Below are positions 17,293 through 25,252 of a DNA stretch of 64,000 nucleotides, in pieces (positions within the stretch are counted from its first letter, which is position 1; every line of letters starts with the position of its first letter). The notes beneath the pieces were generated by a model. It worked only from the letters and a program-made list of their open reading frames with translations. It searched no databases and had not been told where the DNA came from. The DNA comes from DATFFO01 sp963744905 (GTDB taxonomy: Bacteria; Actinomycetota; Acidimicrobiia; Spongiisociales; ZC4RG35): positions 868,001-932,000 of the forward strand of contig CAVUUV010000003.1 of assembly GCA_963744905.1 (NCBI GenBank), written 5' to 3'. The position numbers and the translations under genes are program-made.

Positions 17293-17754
17293 CTATTCGA
17301 TCAGCTCGGCCGTCCCGCCCGCCGCCTCGATCTTGGACCGGGCGGAGGCGGAGAAGGCATGAGCCTTGACGGTGAGGGGACGATCCACGTCGCCCTCGGC
17401 CAGAACCTTCACCCGGCCCCGATGGCGGATCAGCCCCTCGTCACGCAACACCTCGGGGGTTATCTCCGACCCCGAATCGAACTGGTTGAGGGTGACCAGG
17501 TTGACGATGGCAAAGTACTCCTTGTTGGGGTTGGTGAACCCGGGCAGCTTGGGGATCCGCATCGACAGCGGCGTCTGGCCACCCTCGAAGCCCGGCCGCA
17601 TGCTTCCCCGGGCCTTGAGGCCCTTGGTTCCCCGACCGGCCGTCTTGCCTCGCTTGCCGGACTCGCCCCGTCCAACCCGCACCTTGTCCTTCTTCGACCC
17701 GGGCGGGGGCTGGAGGTGATGCAGTTTGAGCTGCTCTCTCTCTTCTTCAGACAT
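17293..17754 (-). CDS. rplO: 50S ribosomal protein L15
   Basis: Late-assembling large-subunit protein. The 153-residue product has a slightly extended acidic N-terminus, then LHHLQPPPGSKKDKVRVGRG, a Gly/Arg-rich stretch and FEGGQTPLSMRIPKLPGF, the L15 signature. It follows rpmD by eight bases and ends just before the gap leading to secY, where an 8-bp direct repeat overlaps the stop codon. Confidence 0.96.
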   Translation of the reverse strand: MSEEEREQLKLHHLQPPPGSKKDKVRVGRGESGKRGKTAGRGTKGLKARGSMRPGFEGGQTPLSMRIPKLPGFTNPNKEYFAIVNLVTLNQFDSGSEITPEVLRDEGLIRHRGRVKVLAEGDVDRPLTVKAHAFSASARSKIEAAGGTAELIE

Positions 17755-17762
17755 CTCGCCTC

Positions 17763-17951
17763 CTACTCGCCGTCTTCCACATCGACCAGATGGCGCACCT
17801 TGTGGATCATGCCCCGCAAGCTGGGTGAGTCGACGTGCTCGACCGTGTGACGGATCCGTTTGAGACCCAACGCCTCGACCGTGGCTCTGGTCTTGGGTTT
17901 CTCACCGATGACGGACCGTCGCAGCGTCACCTTGATCTTCTTGTCTGCCAT
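17763..17951 (-). CDS. rpmD: 50S ribosomal protein L30
   Basis: Small large-subunit protein. From the ATG at 17951 the product is 62 residues, starting MADKKIKVTLRRSVIGEKPK and continuing ALGLKRIRHTVEHVDSPSLRG with the expected L30 pattern. Longer in-frame starts overlap rpsE and are not supported. It is ten bases after rpsE. Confidence 0.95.
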   Translation of the reverse strand: MADKKIKVTLRRSVIGEKPKTRATVEALGLKRIRHTVEHVDSPSLRGMIHKVRHLVDVEDGE

Positions 17952-17961
17952 AACAACAACC

Positions 17962-18507
17962 TCACTCGCTGGCGGCCCGCATCGACTCGGTCGAGCGATA
18001 GGCGGCCAGCAGACCAGGGGGGGCGATCTCATCGGCTTGCTTGCCGCGCAGCCGGGCCACCTCATCGGGGCGGCGCTGCTTGTGGAGACCATCGAGAGTG
18101 GCATGGGCGACGTTGAGGTGGGTGGGCGATCCCAGCGACTTGGCCAGGGCGTCGCGGATCCCCGCCGCCTCCAGGATCTGTCGACAGGCCCCTCCGGCGA
18201 TTACCCCGGTACCGGGCGCGGCCGGACGGATCATGACCCGGGAAGCACCGTGCTCGCCGACGACCTCGTGGATGATGGTGGATCCCGCCATGGGAACCGT
18301 GAACATCGACTTGCGGGCAATCTCCATCCCTTTCTGGATGGCGGCCGGGACCTCTTTGGCCTTTCCGTATCCGACCCCGACCCGCCCGTTGCCGTCTCCG
18401 ACCACGCACAGGGCGGTGAAGGAGAAACGGCGGCCACCCTTGACTACCTTGGCAACGCGGTTGATCTGCACCACACGTTCGTCGTACTGGTTCTGTTGAT
18501 CAGCCAT
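17962..18507 (-). CDS. rpsE: 30S ribosomal protein S5
   Basis: Small-subunit fidelity protein at the mRNA entry. The 181-residue product has YDERVVQINRVAKVVKGGRR, GDGNGRVGVGYGKAKEVP and GTGVIAGGACRQILEAAGI, all S5 signatures. It starts nine bases after rplR. Confidence 0.97.
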   Translation of the reverse strand: MADQQNQYDERVVQINRVAKVVKGGRRFSFTALCVVGDGNGRVGVGYGKAKEVPAAIQKGMEIARKSMFTVPMAGSTIIHEVVGEHGASRVMIRPAAPGTGVIAGGACRQILEAAGIRDALAKSLGSPTHLNVAHATLDGLHKQRRPDEVARLRGKQADEIAPPGLLAAYRSTESMRAASE

Positions 18508-18516
18508 GTCCTACTC

Positions 18517-18873
18517 CTAGAACTCGAGTCCGGTCTGGCGGGCGGCGTCGGCGAGAGCTTTGACCCGGCCATGGAACTTGTAGCCGGAGCGATCGAAGAC
18601 CACAGAGGAAACGCCGGCCTCTTTGGCCCGGTCACCCACCAAGGTACCGACCTTGGCCGCGGTTTCGACCGTGAGACGCTCACTGCGCAACCCGGGTTCC
18701 TGCGAGGAGGCGGCGGCGAGGGTGTGACCCCTGGTGTCGTCGATGACCTGGGCATAGATGTAGCGGTTGCTGCGGTACACGGCCAGACGGGGGCGCGAGG
18801 CGGTGCCGGAGATCTTGCGACGCACACGGCTGCGGCGCATGCGACGGGCTGAGGCGCGGTTCGCCTTCATCAC
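18517..18873 (-). CDS. rplR: 50S ribosomal protein L18
   Basis: 5S rRNA-binding protein of the large subunit. The 118-residue product has RRMRRSRVRRKISGTASRPR, LAVYRSNRYIYAQVIDD and the C-terminal FDRSGYKFHGRVKALADAAR. Its ATG overlaps the rplF stop by four bases (ATGA), indicating coupled translation. Confidence 0.97.
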   Translation of the reverse strand: MMKANRASARRMRRSRVRRKISGTASRPRLAVYRSNRYIYAQVIDDTRGHTLAAASSQEPGLRSERLTVETAAKVGTLVGDRAKEAGVSSVVFDRSGYKFHGRVKALADAARQTGLEF

Positions 18874-19406
18874 TTACCTGCCTTCCCGGCCTTACGGCGG
18901 ACATATTCGCCCACGTAACGGATCCCCTTGCCCTTGTAGGGCTCGGGCGGGCGAATCTTGCGCACGTCGGCGGCCACCTGGCCCACCAGCTCCTTGTCGA
19001 TCCCGATCACCGACACACGGGTCGGCTCCGGCACCTCGAAAGTGATCCCTTCGGGGGCATCGACGGTCACCGGGTGACTGAATCCGACCTGGAGCTCGAG
19101 GGTCGAGCCCTTCAGCTGGGCCCGATAACCGACTCCCTGAATCTCCAGGTCCCGCCGGAACCCCTCCGATACGCCAGCCACCATGTTGGCCAGGAGAGCG
19201 CGGGAAAGGCCATGGATGGCCTTGGACTGGCGGGAATCGTCGATTCGGGCCACAGTGGCCAGGCCCTCGCCGATATCGACCGAGACGCGCTCGTGGAAGC
19301 GACGGCCAAGCTGACCCTTGGGCCCCTTGACGACCACGTTGGCGCCGTCGACCTTCACGTCGACACCTGAAGGAATGGTGACGGGGTTGTTTCCTACCCT
19401 GCTCAT
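18870..19406 (-). CDS. rplF: 50S ribosomal protein L6
   Basis: Large-subunit protein near the factor-binding site. From the ATG at 19406 the 178-residue product begins MSRVGNNPVTIPSGVDV and ends with IRPPEPYKGKGIRYVGEYVR plus a short Lys/Ala tail, the standard L6 pattern. Upstream in-frame sequence belongs to rpsH in another frame. It is one base after the rpsH stop. Confidence 0.97.
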   Translation of the reverse strand: MSRVGNNPVTIPSGVDVKVDGANVVVKGPKGQLGRRFHERVSVDIGEGLATVARIDDSRQSKAIHGLSRALLANMVAGVSEGFRRDLEIQGVGYRAQLKGSTLELQVGFSHPVTVDAPEGITFEVPEPTRVSVIGIDKELVGQVAADVRKIRPPEPYKGKGIRYVGEYVRRKAGKAGK

Positions 19407-19407
19407 C

Positions 19408-19803
19408 TCACCAAACCTCGCAGACGATCTCTCCGCCCAGCCGACGCCGACGGGCCTCTCGGTCTGCCAGCAGCCCCTGGGAGGTGGACACGACGGCCAC
19501 GCCCAGGCCGCCCTGGACCCGGGGAAGCCGGGTGGCGCCCCGATACACGCGGTGGCCCGGCTTGGACACACGCCGCAAGCCCTGGATGACCGGCTGACGC
19601 CGGTCGGCATAACGCAGGGTGATGGTGAGCGCCTTGCCCGGGCCTGCCTCCGCCACGTCGTAGCGATTGATGAAGCCCTCTTCGGTGAGGATGCGAGCCA
19701 CTTCTTCCTTCTGCCTGGACGAGGGCATCGTCACCGCTTCGTGGCCGACCGCGACGGCGTTGCGGATCCGGGTGAGCATGTCGGCGATCGGATCGGTCAT
19801 CAT
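19408..19803 (-). CDS. rpsH: 30S ribosomal protein S8
   Basis: Central-domain 16S rRNA binding protein and, in many bacteria, spc operon regulator. The product is 131 residues from ATG 19803 (130 from the adjacent ATG 19800), starting MMTDPIADMLTRIRNAVAV and ending QGGLGVAVVSTSQGLLADREARR and a short tail. The start lies two bases after the rpsN stop. An upstream extension would overlap rpsN. Confidence 0.96.
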   Translation of the reverse strand: MMTDPIADMLTRIRNAVAVGHEAVTMPSSRQKEEVARILTEEGFINRYDVAEAGPGKALTITLRYADRRQPVIQGLRRVSKPGHRVYRGATRLPRVQGGLGVAVVSTSQGLLADREARRRRLGGEIVCEVW

Positions 19804-19805
19804 GG

Positions 19806-19991
19806 TTACCACGACGCCTTTCTCACACCGGGGAGCTCGCCACGGGAGGCCAACTGGCGCACACACAGGCGGCACATGCCGAAGTCACGCAGATAGGCCC
19901 GGGCACGACCGCAACGCTTGCAACGGTTGTAGGCCCGAACCTTGAACTTGGGCTTGCGATTCGATTTTACGATCAGTGATTTCTTGGCCAT
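19806..19991 (-). CDS. rpsN: 30S ribosomal protein S14, type Z
   Basis: Zinc-binding S14 of the small-subunit head. The 61-residue product starts MAKKSLIVKSNRKPKFKVRA and carries CKRCGR and CRLC (Cys24, 27, 40, 43), the four-cysteine zinc site of the short form (type Z) typical of Actinobacteria and thermophiles. It lies one base after rplE. Confidence 0.97.
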   Translation of the reverse strand: MAKKSLIVKSNRKPKFKVRAYNRCKRCGRARAYLRDFGMCRLCVRQLASRGELPGVRKASW

Positions 19992-19992
19992 T

Positions 19993-20550
19993 TCAAACCC
20001 CGGCGGTCTTGCGGAAGGGAAAGCCAAAGGCATCCAGTAGAGCCTTGGCCTGCTCGTTGGTCTCGGCGGTAGTACATATCGTTATGTCCATTCCCCGGGG
20101 GGAATCGACGTCGTCAAAGCTGATCTCGGGGAAGATGAGTTGCTCGTTCACCCCGAAGGTGTAGTTGCCCCGGCCATCGAACGAACGGGGGTTCAGGCCC
20201 CGGAAGTCCCGCACCCGGGGAATCGCCACCGCCAGCAGACGGTCGAAGAACTCCCACATGCGATCGCCGCGGATGGTGGCCGATACCCCGACCGGAGTGC
20301 CCTCCCGCAGCTTGAAGCCGGCGATGGACTTGCGGGCCCGGTTGACCCGCGGCTTCTGGCCGGAGATCAGGGCCAACTCGTCGGTGGCCGAGTCGATCAC
20401 CTTGCGATCGGTGTTGGCCTCGCCCAGGCCCATGTTGACAACGATCTTCTCCAACCTGGGCACCTGCATGACATTGTCGAGCCCCAAATCCTCACGTAGC
20501 TTGGGGGCGATCTCCTCGCCGTACCTCGTCTTGAGTCGCGGGGCGCTCAC
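19993..20550 (-). CDS. rplE: 50S ribosomal protein L5
   Basis: 5S rRNA-binding protein that touches P-site tRNA. The 185-residue product has VMQVPRLEKIVVNMGLGEA, the RAKKSIAGFKLREG-like block NRARKSIAGFKLREGTPVG and DSPRGMDITICTTAETNEQA, all L5 signatures. It overlaps rplX by four bases. Confidence 0.97.
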   Translation of the reverse strand: MSAPRLKTRYGEEIAPKLREDLGLDNVMQVPRLEKIVVNMGLGEANTDRKVIDSATDELALISGQKPRVNRARKSIAGFKLREGTPVGVSATIRGDRMWEFFDRLLAVAIPRVRDFRGLNPRSFDGRGNYTFGVNEQLIFPEISFDDVDSPRGMDITICTTAETNEQAKALLDAFGFPFRKTAGV

Positions 20551-20885
20551 AGGTCACCTCCACATTTGCGGCAGACGCGGTGTTTGACCCCGTCCTCGTC
20601 GATTCGCACGCCGATCCGGGTGGGACCGCAGTCGTCACAGAGGATCATCACGTTGGAGACATGGATCGGCATGTCCCTGTCGATGATTCCCCCCTGCATG
20701 GTCTGGCCGCGCGCCCGCTCGTGACGCTTGGCCGTGTTGACGCCCTCGACGATCAACTTGTCCTGGCGGGGGAAAACCCGGCTGACCCGGGACTCTTTGC
20801 CCCGATCCTTCCCGGAGATGACGACCACGTCGTCGCCCTCCCGAATCCGCGTCTTCCCGGTGGTCTTGGTGCTCTTGCTCATCAC
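20547..20885 (-). CDS. rplX: 50S ribosomal protein L24
   Basis: Assembly initiator of the large subunit. The 112-residue product has the KOW motif IREGDDVVVISGKDRGKES and, unusually well preserved, a C-terminal zinc-like CxxC pair (CDDCGP and CRKCGG). It overlaps rplN and rplE by four bases each. A second ATG one codon downstream could equally be the start. Confidence 0.96.
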   Translation of the reverse strand: MMSKSTKTTGKTRIREGDDVVVISGKDRGKESRVSRVFPRQDKLIVEGVNTAKRHERARGQTMQGGIIDRDMPIHVSNVMILCDDCGPTRIGVRIDEDGVKHRVCRKCGGDL

Positions 20886-21250
20886 AGAACCTCCGGAGCT
20901 AGCGAGACGATCCGCATGAACTTACGGTCACGAAGCTCCCGAGCCACCGGGCCGAAGATGCGGGTCCCGCGCGGCTGGGAGTTGTTGTCGATGATCACGC
21001 AGGCGTTCTCGTCGAAGCGAATGTAAGTGCCATCGGGGCGGCGCTTCTCTTTGCGGGTCCGGACGACCACCGCCTTGACGACCTCGCCCTTCTTGACCGA
21101 GCCCCCCGGAGTGGCCTCCTTGACGGTCCCGACGATGACATCACCCAGGCCGGCATAGCGACGCCCCGACCCACCCAGAACGCGGATGCAGAGCACCTCG
21201 CGGGCGCCGGTGTTGTCGGCGACCCTGAGCCGGGATTCCTGCTGAATCAT
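20882..21250 (-). CDS. rplN: 50S ribosomal protein L14
   Basis: Large-subunit interface protein contacting 16S rRNA. The 122-residue product begins MIQQESRLRVADNTGARE, has GDVIVGTVKEATPGGSVKKG and FDENACVIIDNNSQPRGTRI, the L14 hallmark sequences. It overlaps rpsQ and rplX by four bases each. Confidence 0.98.
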   Translation of the reverse strand: MIQQESRLRVADNTGAREVLCIRVLGGSGRRYAGLGDVIVGTVKEATPGGSVKKGEVVKAVVVRTRKEKRRPDGTYIRFDENACVIIDNNSQPRGTRIFGPVARELRDRKFMRIVSLAPEVL

Positions 21251-21525
21251 CGAGCACGCTCCACGATCTCCACCAGCCTCCAGCGCTTCTGCTTGCTGAG
21301 GGGGCGGGATTCCATGATCCGTACTGTGTCACCCACCCGGGCCTCGTTCTGCTCGTCGTGGGCATGGAACACGCTCGAGCGGCGCACCACCTTGGCGTAG
21401 CGGGCGTGGGTGAATGAGGTGGGTACCTCCACCTTGATGGTCTTGTCGCGGCTATCGGAGATGACCACCCCCTGGCGAACCTTGCGGCGCGGGCGTTCGG
21501 TCACAGGCGTCTTCTGGTCCGTCAT
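21247..21525 (-). CDS. rpsQ: 30S ribosomal protein S17
   Basis: Primary 16S rRNA-binding protein. The 92-residue product has RRKVRQGVVISDSRDKTIKV, the YAKVVRRSSVFHAHDE block and GDTVRIMESRPLSKQKRWRL, diagnostic of S17. It overlaps both neighbours by four bases. Confidence 0.97.
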   Translation of the reverse strand: MTDQKTPVTERPRRKVRQGVVISDSRDKTIKVEVPTSFTHARYAKVVRRSSVFHAHDEQNEARVGDTVRIMESRPLSKQKRWRLVEIVERAR

Positions 21526-21728
21526 TCGGTGTTCTCCTCGTCGCTGGCCCGCTCACGCAACACGGTGAGGATCCGGGCGATGTCCTTGCGCACCTCCTGG
21601 AACCGGGCCGTGTTGTCCAGCTGGTTGGTGGCGAGCTGAAACCGCAGATTGAAGAGCTCCTCTTTGGCCTCGCTCAAGGCGTCGGTCAGTGCATCGGTAC
21701 CCATGTCACGCAGGTCGGCCGTTTTCAT
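21522..21728 (-). CDS. rpmC: 50S ribosomal protein L29
   Basis: Small protein at the polypeptide exit tunnel, docking site for SRP and trigger factor. The 68-residue product starts MKTADLRDMGTDALTDAL and has the ELFNLRFQLATNQLDNT helix pair. It overlaps rplP and rpsQ by four bases each. Confidence 0.96.
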   Translation of the reverse strand: MKTADLRDMGTDALTDALSEAKEELFNLRFQLATNQLDNTARFQEVRKDIARILTVLRERASDEENTE

Positions 21729-22138
21729 GAGTCTTCCCTGGTGACGAAGCGAGTCCTGATCGGCAGCTTGTGGCTGGCACGTCGCATGGCCTCGCGGGCC
21801 AGGGTCTCGTCCACCCCGGCCAGCTCGAACATGACCCGGCCCGGCTTGACCACCGACACCCAGAACTCGGGGTTGCCCTTGCCCGAGCCCATCCGGGTCT
21901 CGGCCGGCTTCTGGGTGACCGGTTTATCGGGAAATATGGTGATCCACACCTTTCCGCCCCTCTTCACGGCACGGGTGATGGCGATGCGGGCCGACTCGAT
22001 CTGACGGGCGCTGATCCAGCCTGACTCGAGGGCCTGAAGACCGAACTCGCCGAAGTTGACCCGGGTACCACCCTTGGCGATTCCGGTGCGGCGACCCCGA
22101 TGTACCTTGCGGTGCTTGGTTCGCTTTGGCATCAACAT
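21725..22138 (-). CDS. rplP: 50S ribosomal protein L16
   Basis: Large-subunit protein near the A-site. From the ATG at 22138 the 137-residue product begins MLMPKRTKHRKVHRGRRTG and contains GGTRVNFGEFGLQALE and the RMGSGKGNPEFWVSVVKPG loop that includes the conserved arginine near the A-site. Upstream in-frame reading belongs to the S3 tail region in another frame. It is ten bases after rpsC. Confidence 0.97.
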   Translation of the reverse strand: MLMPKRTKHRKVHRGRRTGIAKGGTRVNFGEFGLQALESGWISARQIESARIAITRAVKRGGKVWITIFPDKPVTQKPAETRMGSGKGNPEFWVSVVKPGRVMFELAGVDETLAREAMRRASHKLPIRTRFVTREDS

Positions 22139-22148
22139 CGACGACCCC

Positions 22149-23483
22149 TCACTCCTCTTCCGAACTCTCGGTCCGCTTGTGGTCCCAGCGCTGGAAGCCC
22201 GCTGCCTGGGCCGACTCCTCGTCCCTGAACCAGACCTCGGCCTTGGTTCGGCTGAAGTAGGGCGAGTCCTCGGGGTGATAGAGCATCGACCCGGCGTTGC
22301 CCTTGATGCTCCAGCCGTCGGGACCGGATCCGTCATCGTTGGCAGCCGCCGAGCCCGGGCCATAGGGACCCGGCTCGCCCTCCACGGGAGTCTCTGCTTC
22401 GACCTTCTCGGACGCCTCCGCCTCCTCATCGGTGGTGGGCTCGACCGCCGACTCGACCGAGGGCTCCGTCGTCTCTGCCGTCGTTTCCTCCGTGGTTTCC
22501 TGCACGGTCTCGTCGATGGTCTCCTGGCTGGCCTTCTCCACGTCGGACTCGGCAATGGCCTCCACACTGGCCTCGTCCGGTTCGACATCGAAGTCCTGGC
22601 GGGCTGTGTCGTAGGCCTCCTGGGCCTCGGCCGCGGTCGGACGGCGCCCTCCCCCCGCCTCGACCACCCGTCGCTCGCGCTTGCCCCCACCGGCCTCGAT
22701 CAGACGCTTGCCCCCACCGGCCTCGATCAGACGCGGCTTGCGCTCGCCTCCCTGGGCGGCCGCCTCGGCCCGTGCCTTGGCGGTCTGGCGACGACGTCGC
22801 ACCGGACCACCGGTGGCCAGGTCCGCTTCGGCGGCAATGCGATCGGTTGTGGATGCCGATTCGATTACCTCTCCCTTGTAGACCCAGACTTTGACCCCGC
22901 AGGTGCCCACGGTCGTGTGGGCGGTGGCGGTGCCGAAATCGATGTCGGCTCGAAGCGTGTGAAGCGGAACACGACCCTCCCGGTACCACTCGCGACGGCC
23001 CATCTCGGATCCGCCCAGCCGGCCCTTGGCCTCGACCCGGACTCCCTCGGCTCCGGCCTTCATGGCGGCGCTGACGGCCCGCTTCATGGCCCGGCGGAAA
23101 GCGATCCGGTTCTCGAGCTGGTCGGCGATGCCCCGGGCCAGCAGGGTGGCATCCAGGTCGGGATCCTTGACCTCGTTGATGTTGAGCTTGACCGGGCGTC
23201 CGGTCAGGTCTTCCAGGCCCGAGCGCAGCCGCTCCGCCTCCGAACCGCGGCGACCGATGACCACGCCGGGGCGGGCGGTGTGAATATCGACGATGAGGCG
23301 GTCACGGGTCCGCTCGATGTCGATGCGCGACACGGCGCCCCGGGTCAATTCACCATTGAGATAGTCGCGTATCTGCCAGTCCTCGTTGACCAGAGCAACG
23401 TAGTTGTGGTCCGAGTACCACTTCGACTTCCAGTCGGTGACCACACCGAGCCGGAAGGCGTAAGGATGCGTTTTCTGACCCAT
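22149..23483 (-). CDS. rpsC: 30S ribosomal protein S3 with a 230-residue C-terminal extension
   Basis: mRNA-entry protein with helicase activity. Residues 1-212 are ordinary S3: MGQKTHPYAFRLGVV, the KH domain with RPGVVIGRRGSEAE (71-84) and GVKVWVYKGEV (196-206). S3 is usually 210-280 residues; here it is 444. The tail has a basic linker, two exact copies of RLIEAGGGK (251-259, 260-268) plus a degenerate one, an acidic Glu/Thr-rich stretch (about 300-370), and a compact terminal unit (389-435) with WSIKGNAGSMLYH, SPYFSRTKAEVWF and AQAAGF. The terminal unit resembles a small Trp/Tyr-rich domain (IKGN...YH...AEVWF...AAGF) seen at protein ends in Actinobacteria; I recognise the pattern but not a function. 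The downstream rplP is intact. Confidence 0.95.
   Translation of the reverse strand: MGQKTHPYAFRLGVVTDWKSKWYSDHNYVALVNEDWQIRDYLNGELTRGAVSRIDIERTRDRLIVDIHTARPGVVIGRRGSEAERLRSGLEDLTGRPVKLNINEVKDPDLDATLLARGIADQLENRIAFRRAMKRAVSAAMKAGAEGVRVEAKGRLGGSEMGRREWYREGRVPLHTLRADIDFGTATAHTTVGTCGVKVWVYKGEVIESASTTDRIAAEADLATGGPVRRRRQTAKARAEAAAQGGERKPRLIEAGGGKRLIEAGGGKRERRVVEAGGGRRPTAAEAQEAYDTARQDFDVEPDEASVEAIAESDVEKASQETIDETVQETTEETTAETTEPSVESAVEPTTDEEAEASEKVEAETPVEGEPGPYGPGSAAANDDGSGPDGWSIKGNAGSMLYHPEDSPYFSRTKAEVWFRDEESAQAAGFQRWDHKRTESSEEE
22680..22733. repeat. 27-bp perfect tandem duplication within rpsC
   Basis: The 27 bases at 22680-22706 are repeated exactly at 22707-22733, in frame, giving the two consecutive RLIEAGGGK peptides in the S3 tail. 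A third, diverged copy precedes it on the plus strand near 22653. The length keeps the reading frame, so it is a recent in-frame expansion. Confidence 0.9.
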
Positions 23484-23484
23484 G

Positions 23485-23832
23485 TCAGCTCACCTCTCTG
23501 GCTCGTTCGGCCACAGCAATCGTGATGTGGCAGGTGCGCTTGCGGATGCGAGTGGCCCGTCCCCGGGCCCGGGGGCGGAAACGTCGCAGCGTCGGCCCTT
23601 CGTCGGCGAAGGCCTCCGCCACGACCAGCTCGTCGGCATCGAGAGCGTGGTTGTGCTCGGCGTTGGCGATCGCCGAATGCAACACCTTGCGGATCGGCTC
23701 CGCCGCGGCCCGAGGGGTGAAGGCGAGCAACTGCTCGGCTTCTTCCACGGGCAGGCCCCGGATCAGATCCAGGACGCGCCTCACCTTGTAGGGCGACTGG
23801 CGGATGAAACGGGCGTGAGCGCGTACGTTCAT
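23485..23832 (-). CDS. rplV: 50S ribosomal protein L22
   Basis: Tunnel protein of the large subunit. The 115-residue product has FIRQSPYKVRRVLDLIRGLP, the NAEHNHALDADELVVAEAF block and RFRPRARGRATRIRKRTCHI (the tunnel hairpin region). It overlaps the rpsS stop by four bases and lies one base before rpsC. Confidence 0.97.
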   Translation of the reverse strand: MNVRAHARFIRQSPYKVRRVLDLIRGLPVEEAEQLLAFTPRAAAEPIRKVLHSAIANAEHNHALDADELVVAEAFADEGPTLRRFRPRARGRATRIRKRTCHITIAVAERAREVS

Positions 23833-24113
23833 GTCCGCCTCGCTGCCTGCTCACGCCGGCCGGCGTGGCCGCGGAAGGTCCGGGTGGGCGCGAACTCACC
23901 CAGCTTGTGACCGACCATCGACTCGGTGATGTAGACCGGCACGTGCTTGCGGCCGTCGTGTATGGCGATCGTGTGGCCGATCATCTCGGGGATGATCGTG
24001 GAGCGACGGCTCCAGGTCCGGATCACCCTCTTTTCGTTGCTTTCGTTCAGGGCCTCGATCTTGTCGGCCAGATGCTGGTCGACGAAGGGGCCCTTCTTGA
24101 GACTGCGTGCCAT
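23829..24113 (-). CDS. rpsS: 30S ribosomal protein S19
   Basis: Small-subunit head protein near the A-site finger. From the ATG at 24113 the 94-residue product begins MARSLKKGPFVDQHLADKI and contains STIIPEMIGHTIAIHDGRKH and KLGEFAPTRTFRGHAG. The upstream in-frame extension would run into rplB and is not real. It follows rplB by 16 bases. Confidence 0.97.
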   Translation of the reverse strand: MARSLKKGPFVDQHLADKIEALNESNEKRVIRTWSRRSTIIPEMIGHTIAIHDGRKHVPVYITESMVGHKLGEFAPTRTFRGHAGRREQAARRT

Positions 24114-24129
24114 CAGCTGTGCCCCTTCT

Positions 24130-24963
24130 TCATCGGCGACCCTTCTTCGTACGGCGTCGCACGATGTATCGATTGGACGGGTTCTTCTTCTTGCGGGTAC
24201 GGGCCTCGGGTTTGCCCCACGGGCTGACCGGGTTGCGGCCGCCCGACGACTTGCCCTCGCCGCCACCCAGGGGGTGGTCGATCGGGTTCATGGCCACGCC
24301 GCGGGTCTGCGGGCGGACCCCCTTCCAGCGGTTGCGGCCCGCCTTGCCCAGCTTGACCAGCTCGGACTCGGTGTTGCCTACCTGGCCGATAGTGGCCCGG
24401 CAATCGAGCGACACCATCCGCATCTCCCCCGAGGGGAGCCGTAGCAGCGCCATGTCGTTCTCCTTCGACATGAGCTGCACCGAAGAGCCCGCCGAGCGCG
24501 CCAGCTTGGCCCCTCCCCCCGGGCGCATCTCGATGGCATGGACGACGGTGCCGCCGGGGATGTTGCGCAGGGGAAGGGCATTGCCGGGCCGAATGTCGGC
24601 TGATGAGCCGGACTCGAGCATGTCACCCGGCTTCACCCCTACCGGGGCGAGGATGTAGCGCTTCTCTCCGTCGACGTAGTGGAGGAGTGCGATGCGGGCA
24701 TTCCGGTTGGGGTCGTATTCGATCGTGGCGACCTTGGCCGGGATCCCGTCCTTGTCACGACGGAAGTCGACGATGCGATAACGCTGCTTGTGACCACCGC
24801 CGCGATGGCGCGAGGTGATTCGGCCCCCGCCGTTGCGGCCTCCGCTGGACTTCTTCTTGTCGATCAGCGACTTCTCCGGCTGGTCGGTGGTGATCTCGGC
24901 GAAGTCCGAGACGGTCTGGAACCGACGGCCGGGCGAGGTCGGCTTGCGCTTGTTGACTGCCAT
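24130..24963 (-). CDS. rplB: 50S ribosomal protein L2
   Basis: Large-subunit protein needed for peptidyl transferase activity. The 277-residue product has GGGRITSRHRGGGHKQRYR, IEYDPNRNARIALLHYVDGE and the universally conserved GVAMNPIDHPLGGGEGKSSG with the functional histidine. It is one base after rplW. Confidence 0.98.
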   Translation of the reverse strand: MAVNKRKPTSPGRRFQTVSDFAEITTDQPEKSLIDKKKSSGGRNGGGRITSRHRGGGHKQRYRIVDFRRDKDGIPAKVATIEYDPNRNARIALLHYVDGEKRYILAPVGVKPGDMLESGSSADIRPGNALPLRNIPGGTVVHAIEMRPGGGAKLARSAGSSVQLMSKENDMALLRLPSGEMRMVSLDCRATIGQVGNTESELVKLGKAGRNRWKGVRPQTRGVAMNPIDHPLGGGEGKSSGGRNPVSPWGKPEARTRKKKNPSNRYIVRRRTKKGRR

Positions 24964-24964
24964 A

Positions 24965-25252
24965 TCAGACTCCGAACAGGTCGATCGAGTCGTCAGGGGC
25001 GAGCTTGACCAGGGCCCGCTTGATGTTCTTGCGCCGGCCGAGGACGTAGCCGGTGCGCTTGATCTTGCCCTTGCGGTTCATCGTGTTCACTTTGAGGACA
25101 TTGACACCGAAGATCGTCTGCACCGCATCTCGGATCTCGTCCTTGTGCGCCCGGGGCGATACGACGAACGTATAGGTGTTGGTGCTCTCGATGAGGTCGT
25201 AGGATTTCTCCGAGACCACCGGAGCCAGGATCACGTCGCGGGGATCTTTCAT
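24965..25252 (-). CDS. rplW: 50S ribosomal protein L23
   Basis: Exit-tunnel protein and docking site for trigger factor and SRP. The 95-residue product has DVILAPVVSEKSYDLIE at the N-terminus and the VLKVNTMNRKGKIKRTGY loop. It overlaps the rplD stop by one base. Confidence 0.97.
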   Translation of the reverse strand: MKDPRDVILAPVVSEKSYDLIESTNTYTFVVSPRAHKDEIRDAVQTIFGVNVLKVNTMNRKGKIKRTGYVLGRRKNIKRALVKLAPDDSIDLFGV

